Of a DNA stretch of 64,000 nucleotides, positions 45,874-54,559 are shown piece after piece. The notes under the pieces are model-generated. The model was not told the origin of the DNA and ran no database searches. It saw only the letters and a program-made list of their open reading frames with translations. The position numbers and the translations under genes are program-made. Positions within the stretch are counted from its first letter, which is position 1; each line of letters opens with the position of its first letter. Source of the DNA: Gnetum montanum (lineage: Eukaryota > Streptophyta > Gnetopsida > Gnetales > Gnetaceae); contig MNCI01036132.1 in the NCBI GenBank assembly GCA_015680685.1, positions 620,138-684,137 on the forward strand, read 5' to 3'.

Positions 45874-46139
45874 GCCTCCATCAAACCTCGAGTAGTCTTT
45901 TCATTAACAATATTGAACATAATGTTCCATGATAACATCAAATGAATCACCCCAAGAGCCTAGTGATCTAATAGTTCTCAATCCTCTTTCCTCATATGAT
46001 TTGGCTTCTTCGCCAATAGTGGTTTGTGCAACTTCTCTTGGTATAGATAATCTTCGATCTACATCTTCCAGAATCTGAAGTCCATCCCATCGAACTTGTC
46101 AATCCCGACTTTCTCATCCTTAGACAGCATCGCACCCAT
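45874..46139 (-). pseudogene. Ty1/copia gag, N-terminal piece
   Basis: Minus-strand ATG at 46139: MGAMLSKDEKVGIDKFDGMD, then FRFWKM, a TAG in place of CAG, IEDYLYQEKLHKPLL and FNIVNEKTTRGLMEA, the standard start of copia gag. It stops at the E1 insertion and continues at 11933. Several stops, among them two of the Gln or Trp type. The start codon lies only 18 bp from the primer site, as in elements with very short leaders (Ale/Retrofit type). Confidence 0.9.
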
Positions 46140-46157
46140 TGATCTTTTACAAACCTC

Positions 46158-46169
46158 GCTCTGATACCA
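46158..46169 (-). other. Primer binding site of the copia element (initiator tRNA-Met)
   Basis: The minus strand reads TGGTATCAGAGC, the classic plant copia primer site, three bases from the LTR end (CCTAACA on the minus strand). Confidence 0.9.
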
Positions 46170-46172
46170 GTT

Positions 46173-46560
46173 TGTTAGGAACTGAATCAAATGAAAAAAA
46201 AAAAACAAGAATAGGAAAACAAGCATACATAGAACACATAAAACTTTCAAGGTTCAGTAAGATCACCACTCATTCACAGTCGCACTAGAGTTTCATTATA
46301 TGTCTTGCATATTACAATTACAAGAGAGTTTTGGAATGTTACATAAATATGCATCAAGAAACCATCCGTAATCAAAATGGCTCACCCTTCAACTTTTGTA
46401 ATGACTGACCTTTCAACTTCTGTAATGGTTGACCCTTCAACTTCTGTAACGGCTAACCCTTCAACTTCTGTAATAGTCAATCGTTCAACTTCTGGTACAA
46501 TGTAAAGGCAGAAAACTAGAAATAGAATTTAGATCAGTTGCCACATAACTCCAACATAAT
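46173..46560 (-). repeat. 5' LTR of the copia element (right limit uncertain)
   Basis: Left edge TGTTAGGAAC abuts the primer site. It contains a poly-A run (46191-46203) and a minisatellite (46386-46500). I could not place the distal CA end, and the 46868-47223 duplicate may be part of the same LTR. Confidence 0.55.
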
Positions 46561-47223
46561 ATAGTGAAATATTTATAAATTCAAACGCCCTTGCTAGGTG
46601 GTTGTGGCTTACCGTTAGTGGCCATTATCGATTACACCACCTCTGTGGCTATTATGTCCACCACTATTAATTATTCCTAGCACCATCACTATTGGTTATG
46701 TTGCCTCTATGGTTGTTATGTTCATGCCTCATGGCATGGCAACATAACCATCGCCACAAGTTTGCCATTATGAATTGGACCCCAAGACATGCTTGTACAA
46801 ATTAACTTTCTTTGTGCTCGGTGCTAGGGGATTAGACTTGTTGATCATGGGTGATGTTGGCATCAACAATTACATAAATATGTGTCAAGAAACTATCTGT
46901 AACTGAGATGGCCAACCCTTCGACTTTTGTAATGGTCAACCTTTCAACTTTTTTAACAGTTGACCCTTCAACTTCTATAATGATTGACTCTTCAACTTTT
47001 GTAACGGCTGAGCTTTCAAGTTCTGTAATGGCTGACTCTTCAACTTTTGTAACGACTGACCTTTCAAGTTCTGTAATGGCCAACTCTTAATGATTGACCC
47101 TTCAACTTCAACTTTTGGTACAATGTAAAGTTAGAAAACCACATGACTCCAACATGAGATAGTGAAATATTTATAAATTCAAATGCCCTTGCTAGGTGGT
47201 TATGGCTTACCTTTAGTAACTTC
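46340..47223. repeat. Duplicated block with a 24-bp minisatellite
   Basis: 46340-46615 and 46868-47223 are diverged direct copies. Both start ACATAAATATG, carry tandem units of about 24 bp (CCTTCAACTTCTGTAATGG plus TTGAC), then GGTACAATGTAAAG, AGTGAAATATTTATAAATTC and CCCTTGCTAGGTGGTT. The array has about five units in the first copy and eight in the second. The 46615-46868 spacer has a variant inverted GCCTC/GGCAT pattern of ATGGTTATGTT words. The open frames through the array (8-residue repeats such as TFVTAELSSSVMADS) are by-products. Confidence 0.85.
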
Positions 47224-48300
47224 TATTTATGACATTTTGTTTTCATGGAAGAGGACAAGGTGGTGGTGGTGGTTCAGAAAAGAAAAACGTGAGGGCCATA
47301 ATTACACAAATTTACGTCCATAATAAGATTATTTTTGTTCATAATTACCGTTGTTCTCATGGCATCATATTCGAATCAACATGGCGCGCGAACGTTGGTA
47401 AGGATTCTAGCAAGATTACTGCAATCAAAGGTAATTAAGAAAGCAAAGGTGGATTCAAAACGGATCATTTTTATTTAATTCTTCCCGTACAATCCACGGG
47501 TAAGCGTTGTCGATAGTGGAATGAAAATCAGCACTTTTGATTCACTCATAATACGATGAGTTCACCACGGTTTGACAAGCCAAGGGAGCTGAGATCACCC
47601 GGACTACTGGATGGGCAAGTTTCACCCATTCACAGCCCTATTTACTTATTTTATTATTTATGGGTTGGTACAATCAAGGGAGAGACGAGACATAAAGGGT
47701 TGAAGATAATGGTGCATAGCGTGTGGGCGGGTCCCAAGCCAAGGTTAGGGATGGCATGGAATGGCATGGTAGGCTTAATTATTGGCAAAGTTTCATGATA
47801 GGCACATGAAAGCACACAAAAGCTGCAGCTGCTATGGCTGCGTCGTCTCCAAGGCCAATGAGCAAGTTGATGATAATGATGGCCCAAAAAAAAAACCCTA
47901 CCCTAGCAACAGTTTTAAAGAGGGTCAAGATTGCCATCATTGTTCACACTGCACTGCACTTCACTTCCAATCATAAAACAATCATGTTCTTTGTCAACTT
48001 TTGGCCTTCTTCTTCGTTGGACCTCACCATTGTTACGCGCCCCTGTGTTTTTTTTATTTTGGGTCCCAAGGGCCAATGTATGTATGTATTTATTTATCGT
48101 AGTAGCCAAAGGTGCAGAATCTGCTTTTAAGGGTCAGGGTAAAGTCCCGTGAGAGGATTAAAAAATGGGAATTATGGCCCAAACAAAGCAGGCAGGTGAC
48201 TTGCTTGCAAGCTCCACTTGGGATCCCTAAGGCGAGCGATGCCATGACCATGATGATGATGATGATATTATGGATGTGAAAGTGGCAAATGACACCCAAT
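47224..48300. other. Low-copy intergenic DNA upstream of the AP2/ERF gene
   Basis: I see no gene. The short open frames overlap on both strands and have no recognisable motif. A (GAT) microsatellite lies at 48251-48267. No LTR termini are visible. Confidence 0.6.
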
Positions 48301-48359
48301 TTCCACTTTCGTGGAGGGCCCGTCGCAAGATCGAATCTGCGCAAGTTGCGTCCGGCCTG

Positions 48360-48650
48360 TCAACGTCATCCAACACGATTCCACGTATTCCACGTCAGCG
48401 CGCGGGAGGATATTCGTTGCTTCCGTTGGTGCGACTCCTCCTCCCGGGGCAAGGTATTTGGTATTGGCTGGCGCCCACGGTCACATGGGCGCGACGCGGC
48501 CCGCCTGGCTGGCTGGCTGGCTGGCTGGCTGGTCAAAGTCTGCCGTCGGCCACGTGGCCTCCGACGCCCGTGAGTCAGCGGCGCTGTACAAATTATTACG
48601 AAAGGGATCGGGGACGTGGCGCGATGCAATTGGGCGCAGACGTGGACGCC
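48360..48650 (+). promoter_or_regulatory. Cluster of ACGT-core elements upstream of the AP2/ERF gene
   Basis: At least six ACGT cores in under 300 bp: CAACGTCATC (48361), CCACGTATT (48381), CCACGTCAG (48390), the palindrome GGCCACGTGGCC with a G-box (48548-48559), GACGTGGC (48613-48620) and GACGTGGA (48639-48646). ACGTGG-type cores are bound by bZIP factors (ABRE/G-box), so the gene may respond to abscisic acid, drought or light. The cluster is about 500-800 bp upstream of the TATA box. The GC content is far higher than in the surroundings. The distance and function are inference. Confidence 0.6.
48505..48532 (+). repeat. (CTGG)7 microsatellite
   Basis: Seven perfect CTGG units within the ACGT-rich segment. 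Confidence 0.95.
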
Positions 48651-49131
48651 GCGTGGGATCAATTAAAGCTGGCGCAGGGCGGATGAGGGTTAGGATGGGA
48701 CTCAGAGGCAGACGAAAGGGTCTGCACAAGTTCATTCGCTTTTCTCATCATTGTCGCGGGTTAAGTTACTGGAAATTGATGGACGGATATAATTAAAGGC
48801 GTCAGGTATTTTTGCTTGCGTGGTTGGTCTTCTTTTCGTTTTTCTGGTTCGGCTTTTCCTGATTTTGGTTTCACACTGTGCCAGAGCGATGGCAGGAGAG
48901 ATAAGGCGGGACGACAGGAAGGAAGAAGCAAGAATCTGTCTGCCTGCCCGTGTCGATTGATGGTGTTATTTGGGTTTCTGATGGAGGAGAATCTGTGCGT
49001 TGATGTCGTGTTTTTCTTTTTAATGGGGTTTTTAGAAATAGGGTTAGGAAAATGCGGAGACGTAGTGATGAAGTGGGCAGTGGCTGCTGGACTTTGGTGG
49101 CTGAATTGACAGAAAAGGTGCGAGCTTGTGC

Positions 49132-49138
49132 TATATAG
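49132..49138 (+). promoter_or_regulatory. TATA box of the AP2/ERF gene
   Basis: TATATAG in CTATATAGGTTC, about 615 bp before the start codon. No better TATA lies nearer, so the transcript would have a leader of roughly 590 nt (49160-49751), possibly with an intron. Confidence 0.6.
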
Positions 49139-49159
49139 GTTCAGCGCATGGATCCTGCA

Positions 49160-49751
49160 ACAAACCAGTATTTGCATTTGTGGAGAGGAGAGAGTGAGAG
49201 CGAAGAAGGCGAAGAAGCCGTCTGCTTCTTTTTCCCCTGGTTCTCTGTCTCCCGCTTTCTGCTATCCCCTTCTCTACTTAGCTAGCGATTTGTGTGTCTG
49301 TCTGTCTGTGTATCGATCGATCCGCGTCGTTTTAACATGTTATCGCGTCTCTGAACTCTGAGAAAACCGGAGCTCCTGGTTTCCAGGGTTTGGGGCTGCT
49401 TCTTGTTGTTTCCTTGATCTTGGCTTTTGTGTTTTCTTGTTTTTCCTTTTCTCGTTTTGTTTTGTTTATGCTTTTGGTTCTTCAGGTTCTGTGCTGTAGT
49501 TATTGGGTTTCTGGCATCCGCCGCACGGGTAATTTTAGTCCCGGTGGATGCTCGGATGCTCTGTTAATTCGTAGGGTCTGGTGTGAGGGTTTCTGGAAGA
49601 GAGGGCTTAGTTTTTGTCACAGTCCTCGATTTCCCGGCACTGTATTTCTTGGTGCTGTTTTTCTCTCTTTTAGCTTGGGTGTTCTTTGTTTTGTTGTTGG
49701 GGTTTTCTTTGTTTCTAGGGTTGGCTTTGGAGATATCAGCGCAGGTAGATC
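49160..49751 (+). other. Long T-rich 5' leader of the AP2/ERF gene, possible intron
   Basis: 49340-49720 is strongly T-rich with pyrimidine tracts before AG (TTGGTTCTTCAG at 49474-49485, GTTTCTAG near 49718, ATCAGCGCAG at 49735-49744). An upstream ATG near 49468 opens a frame that overlaps the main start (ends 49845), which would reduce translation if retained, so splicing within the leader is plausible. A (TCTG)n run lies at 49293-49309. I cannot fix the donor. Confidence 0.45.
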
Positions 49752-51119
49752 ATGTCAGGAGCCATCGAGAGCGAGTTTCCATCTCATGTGCCTGGCCTGT
49801 ACGGTAGCGGGTCCTTCCTCGGCGACGACGCGGAGGAGGACCTGATGAAGGTTCTGGAACCCTTTGGGGGTTCCAGCGCTTCGGATCAGTGCAGCGAGGG
49901 GGCAAGATTTGGATCTTGCTTTTGGGTGAAACAAGAACAGGAAGATGTTCAGCAGCAGCAGCAGCAGCAACAGTTTGAGTTCAGAAGCCAGATGGACCTC
50001 TCGGCAGCAGCAGTAGAGGACGCCGGTGCTTCGTCGTCGTCTTCTTCTTCTTCATGGTCCGAGTGGTTAAAGAAGGAATGCGGGAGCTCCGTGGAAATGG
50101 CTGGCCAGTTGCAGAATGTTAACGGCTGGGAATCCAGCTGCAACAATCTGCAGCAGCGGTATGAACAGGCATCCTTCTCTCAGGACGTGGGGAACGTTGA
50201 TATGCCGGAGTCATCGTGCCAGGACTTGGGCATGACTGAGATTTATCATCTGATTCAAGCCAGGAAGCAACAGCAGCAGCAGCTACTGCTGGAGAGGTAC
50301 CAGAACCAGATGGTGTACCTGGCCAGGCAGGAGCAGCTGTGGCTGCAACAGCAACAATTTCAGAAGGCGATGCAGGCCTCTTCTGCAGTGGGTTGTGGGT
50401 TACAGAGACAGCAGCAGCAGCAGCAGCCGATGAGAGATCAGAGAGGACTTCTTGCTGTTAGAGGGCAGCCCATGAAGGTGTGTGCGCAGAGAGGAGGAGC
50501 AGCAACAGCAGCAGGCGATTCATCCCCAAAAGCCAACACCAAACTCTACAGAGGAGTGAGGCAGAGGCATTGGGGCAAGTGGGTTGCAGAGATTAGGCTG
50601 CCCAAGAACAGAACTCGCCTTTGGCTGGGGACCTTTGATACAGCCGAAGAAGCAGCTCTGGCTTATGACAGGGCAGCTTACAGGCTCAGGGGCGATTACG
50701 CACGCCTGAATTTCCCAGAACTGAGGCACCTTTTTCACTCTTCAATGGGGAATAATGGCAATGTCTTCGCTCAACCTGGCAGTGCCATATCAGTGCTGCA
50801 GTCTTCGGTTGATGCCAAGATTCAGGCTATTTGCCAGAGGTTGTCTCAGGAGCAACAGCAGCAGATGGAAATGAACTCCGTGGCTACCACCTCCACTCCT
50901 GCCGCATCCACAGTAACCACTCCCTCTAACACCTACGATTCTACTTGTGCAACCACAGTGGCCATGAAATCTCCAGAACTTGATTTTGATGGAGGAGAGG
51001 TCGTGGATTCTTGTCTTGACAGAGCCCCATCCTTTTCCTTGTTTGTTGCCGAGGATGGTGCTCTACCTAAGATGCCTTCTCTCGATCCAGATCTTGTGCG
51101 GGAAGTCATGGCTTCCTAG
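49752..51119 (+). CDS. AP2/ERF transcription factor, RAP2.4-like (DREB A-6 / ERF group I)
   Basis: 455 codons, one exon, intact. The single AP2/ERF DNA-binding domain spans residues 266-324 ([12 protein letters not shown]...LNFPEL). With the usual numbering, position 14 is Val (V278) and position 19 is Leu (L283), the DREB-side pattern of subgroup A-6. The [15 protein letters not shown] ending and the [10 protein letters not shown] motif (352-361) are hallmarks of ERF group I (RAP2.4 and relatives), as is DLMKVLEPF near the N-terminus (30-38). Gln tracts at 67-74, 173-177 and 219-225, and a Ser run at 94-101, suggest a nuclear activator with disordered flanks. The acidic C-terminus differs from the angiosperm version. 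RAP2.4 proteins bind DRE/GCC-type sites and act in drought, light and ethylene responses. The start is the first ATG of the frame. It is the only convincing host gene in the window. Confidence 0.95.
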   Translation: MSGAIESEFPSHVPGLYGSGSFLGDDAEEDLMKVLEPFGGSSASDQCSEGARFGSCFWVKQEQEDVQQQQQQQQFEFRSQMDLSAAAVEDAGASSSSSSSSWSEWLKKECGSSVEMAGQLQNVNGWESSCNNLQQRYEQASFSQDVGNVDMPESSCQDLGMTEIYHLIQARKQQQQQLLLERYQNQMVYLARQEQLWLQQQQFQKAMQASSAVGCGLQRQQQQQQPMRDQRGLLAVRGQPMKVCAQRGGAATAAGDSSPKANTKLYRGVRQRHWGKWVAEIRLPKNRTRLWLGTFDTAEEAALAYDRAAYRLRGDYARLNFPELRHLFHSSMGNNGNVFAQPGSAISVLQSSVDAKIQAICQRLSQEQQQQMEMNSVATTSTPAASTVTTPSNTYDSTCATTVAMKSPELDFDGGEVVDSCLDRAPSFSLFVAEDGALPKMPSLDPDLVREVMAS

Positions 51120-53541
51120 ATCGATGAGCACACACAAGTAGATCTTTGTAAGTGACGTCAATTTAGTTTGTTTTAGGCCCCTGATGCACTTTGTTTTTTT
51201 GTCAACTGCATCTTCTCTTCTCAGTAGTAGGCTTTGGTTGTAGGGCTGTAGGCAGTCAGGTGAGGGCTAGGCTGTATTTCCTGGTCCTAAGGTTTTGTAT
51301 ATGCGCAGGCTGGAGATTTTGGCATGGTGTTTTGAAACTTGCATTCTTCAGCCTGCATATGTTCAGCAATATATTTGCTTATTTCTGTAAGAAGCATAGT
51401 CTGGCTTGTGATTGTGTTTTAAGTGTGGTTCTTCATGGTTTGCTTACTGTACAAATTTCTTCAAGTTTTAATTAACGAATATATCTTCTTCGATAAAGAA
51501 CGGAAAAAAGAAAAACCAATGTTTTTTGGCTGGTTTCTGTAGCGTGTAGCATTTTGATGGCAGAGATGATTCTTGGGCAAAATCTCCAATACAAAACCGA
51601 TGGACATAAATTTGTCATTTTGAACGCCGAAAAGATCCGCACATCGCTTGGAATAACATCTCCCTTGCGTACGCATCTCTATTGCTTGGTCATGTTTTGG
51701 GCTGAATTCGTGGCGTGAAACGTTTGGCGCCACAGCCAACGATTTCATTTAGAAAGCAAAAGCAGAGGAGGCAGTGAACGCTGAGAAACATATCTCCTCC
51801 CCTCCCATCCCATCCCATCGAGCATCTTTGACACGTATGGTAAAATATGTATTTCTTCATGCAAGTTCGCTTTTGATCTTGCGTTATCTAGACAAAACCA
51901 GGGTCTGAGAGAGACGTAATTTTTGTTAATTCATTGTAAGAGGAGGATCTTGCACCAACGAAAAGGATCGTAATCGTGAAAGGTATAAAGTGTGGCTGTG
52001 GATCCTTACCCTTGACTCAGCCGTGCTAAATTTAAATGATCATTCTACAAGAGGAGGACGATGAGGGAGGGAGGGTCCAGACGTTGAGCAACTGCGCATT
52101 GTATTCAAGGTTTGTTGGAGCATTATACTGTACAAAAGAAGAGATGACAGACGGGCAACCCTGGATATAGACATTGGCAGGCATGCTTGCTTGTCTTTTG
52201 AACAAAGATGACTGGGGCCGGGGCTCTGGGAGGAGCTACCATGTCTGGCTCGTATCTGGGCTGTTAAAGCAATTGTGTGCAGGCGCCATGAAAGACAAAG
52301 AAAGGAAGAAATCAAGAAAATTAGGTTTTTCTGGTCGCTCGTTTCTTTTGTCTACCCAAGCATCCTAACCTAACCCTGTGTTGTCATTGACAGTTCTCGT
52401 TGCCATCTATCATGGTCTCGATTTACAATTGTTGTTGGCATGGAATTTGTTGGCGTCTCTGACGTGGTTTGCAAGGTTGGGTTGGGATTCGCAGGTGAGA
52501 GAAGGCTGCTTCTGCTGCATCTGCATGGTGATGAGGAACAAAAAGACAAGACTTGCATATCATCATCATATCATGTTGCAAGCCAAGCCAAGCTAAGCTG
52601 TCTCTGCACTTTGCCTTTGGCCCAATCCTATGCTATGGTAATTGAGTGTTTTTGTGGGTCCTTGAGCCATTCATCGCTGGAGTTCCTTTATTTTCTTGTT
52701 CAAGCTGATCAACATGGAATCTCTGAAAGCTTTTGCCGGCAATTATGATACTCATGTTGAGAAATTGCTGGAAACCGTGTTTGCCAGCACAGATTGAAAG
52801 GAATTGTCTTTATCTAAACCTTTTTACTTTTACTTTTACTTTCGAAAAGAGTGTGAACATGCAAAATCAATCAGGACTTGGAAACAAAGTAATCGTTCAT
52901 CTACTGGATACCGGTAAATGTTGATTCGTCTTGGTCAACAAACAGCAACGTGAAAGAAAGAAAGAAGATACATTAGAAAAAGTAATGGTCCCATCCCCAC
53001 CAGCTCCTGAGCTGAATTTAATATTGGATCGCTCAGGTGGCTGACTTCCATTTCCAAGATTACTTCCACGCTTCTCTACGTAGAGAGAAAGCTTTCTTTT
53101 TCCTACTTGGGCAATTGCACAACCTTGTGATCGCTTTGGGCCTGGTAACAAAATTACAGTTTCATCGGAAAAAACACTTTTCTCCCCTATGCACATGAGC
53201 TTTCCACGAGGAGCAACAACGTTGATAATTGCGTTGCAAACCCTTTTCAAGCTTTTGATGCAGAAAGGAAGCTGGTTGTGGAATCTTTAACCATGTACCA
53301 ATGTACTTGAGCAGGTATAGCATTGGAGCCATCCGACAATCTAGTACCTGCGATTTCTTTGTCAAAGTGATTACCATCCATCTTTTTGATTACCATCCAT
53401 CTCTCTAAGCAAGATGAGTTAAAATGAAATTGCTTACCATACACCGAATTCAACAATTTTAATAATTTATTAAAAGTTTTGGACATTGTTTGGAATCAGA
53501 TTAGATATTGGAAAGTTAATTATAATTGTTATTTTAGCTGA
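51120..53541. other. Downstream intergenic DNA of the AP2/ERF gene
   Basis: The 3' untranslated region presumably runs to about 51470, but no clear AATAAA is seen. Beyond it I see no gene. Short frames on both strands lack motifs. A (TTTTAC) run lies at 52823-52841. No LTR or tRNA is recognised. Confidence 0.6.
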
Positions 53542-54369
53542 TGATGAGCAGTAGGTATCCCTACATCCAACTATACGAATCACAAGTGTTCACTTGGCGA
53601 TCAAGTGGTCAATATTCCTAAATAGTAAATTGTGTAGTTGCAAGGTTGTTGTCTTCCTAACTCACACTTGTGTTATCAATAAGTATGGTTAAGGCACATA
53701 ATATATATTTTTGTAATTGTTTTAAAGATATTTTTATCTTAACAGCTATATGATTGAATAAAAGTTTAACAATTAATTTTCTAACTCATCACCTAATCTA
53801 GTAACTAACTAGCATAACATGGAGTAACTATTCCTACTTGCTATACACATCTTGAACTAGTGTTAACACTATTGGGTTAGGAAGTGGCTATTATTGGGTG
53901 TACCAAATACCCATTGTTGGAATTACAAAGCGTTAACACATTATTGTTGAAGTAGTCATGCTCACGTGTTTATGATTAATAATATTAATTACTTAATTAT
54001 GGGTAGTAATGGAAAATGCAAATAAAGTAAAGTGCTTAAAAGTAAAGTTAAGCTAGTCTAAGTGCTACAATGGATATAGAGAATCTTGATTTTATTGCTG
54101 TCATGCCAGTGTATTCAAGTACAAGGGCATTCAAATAAAACTGCATACAATCTCTTAGATCCACACTACAAGCACTTGGAGGGAAAATATTTTGATTCTA
54201 AGGAAATAAAACTACAAGATTTCAACAAGATTGATTGAAATGTGTCATAAATGCAAGGGAAGCATGCATTTATATAGGCAATGACTATGTTAGCATTGAC
54301 ATATCTGTGTCAATGCATTTACTTCGACAGGGATGCATCGACACAACCTATTTTATTGACGTTTTATCA
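53542..54369 (-). repeat. 3' LTR of E9 (minus-strand Athila-like element)
   Basis: Outer edge TGATGAGCAG (possible target site GCTGA at 53537-53541). Inner edge ends TTTTATCA followed by TACCCCCATGA, the complement of the family's PPT. TATA on the minus strand near 54276 (ATTTATATAG on the plus strand). U3 has ATCGACAC, TTCGACAG and TTGACG words like E1 and E6. Confidence 0.82.
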
Positions 54370-54378
54370 TACCCCCAT
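54370..54378 (-). other. Polypurine tract of E9
   Basis: The minus strand reads CATGGGGGTA immediately before the LTR start TGATAAAA. Confidence 0.8.
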
Positions 54379-54559
54379 GATTGACTGAAAACTCGTCATT
54401 GAGTGAACAAAATTAAGATCAAGTTTCTTACAAAATTGGGAGGTATGAAATTTATTAATTGAAAGATAGACAGACAAACTCTTCACTAACTCTAAGCGCT
54501 AGATTGTACGAGATTACAAAAATTAGTGTCAATTACAACAAAATTGAACAATTTACAAA

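Noticed and set aside
46832-47090. Repeat proteins on both strands (ITELESSAVTKVEE-like and TFVTAELSSSVMADS-like)
   Set aside because: The minisatellite period is 24 bp, a multiple of three, so open frames appear on both strands by chance.
48270-48796. Overlapping open frames in several phases and on both strands upstream of the AP2/ERF gene
   Set aside because: GC-rich DNA lacks stops by composition. The frames contain the CTGG microsatellite and no motif.
51120-53541. Short ORFs downstream of the AP2/ERF gene as candidate small proteins
   Set aside because: No motif, no codon bias and overlap on both strands.
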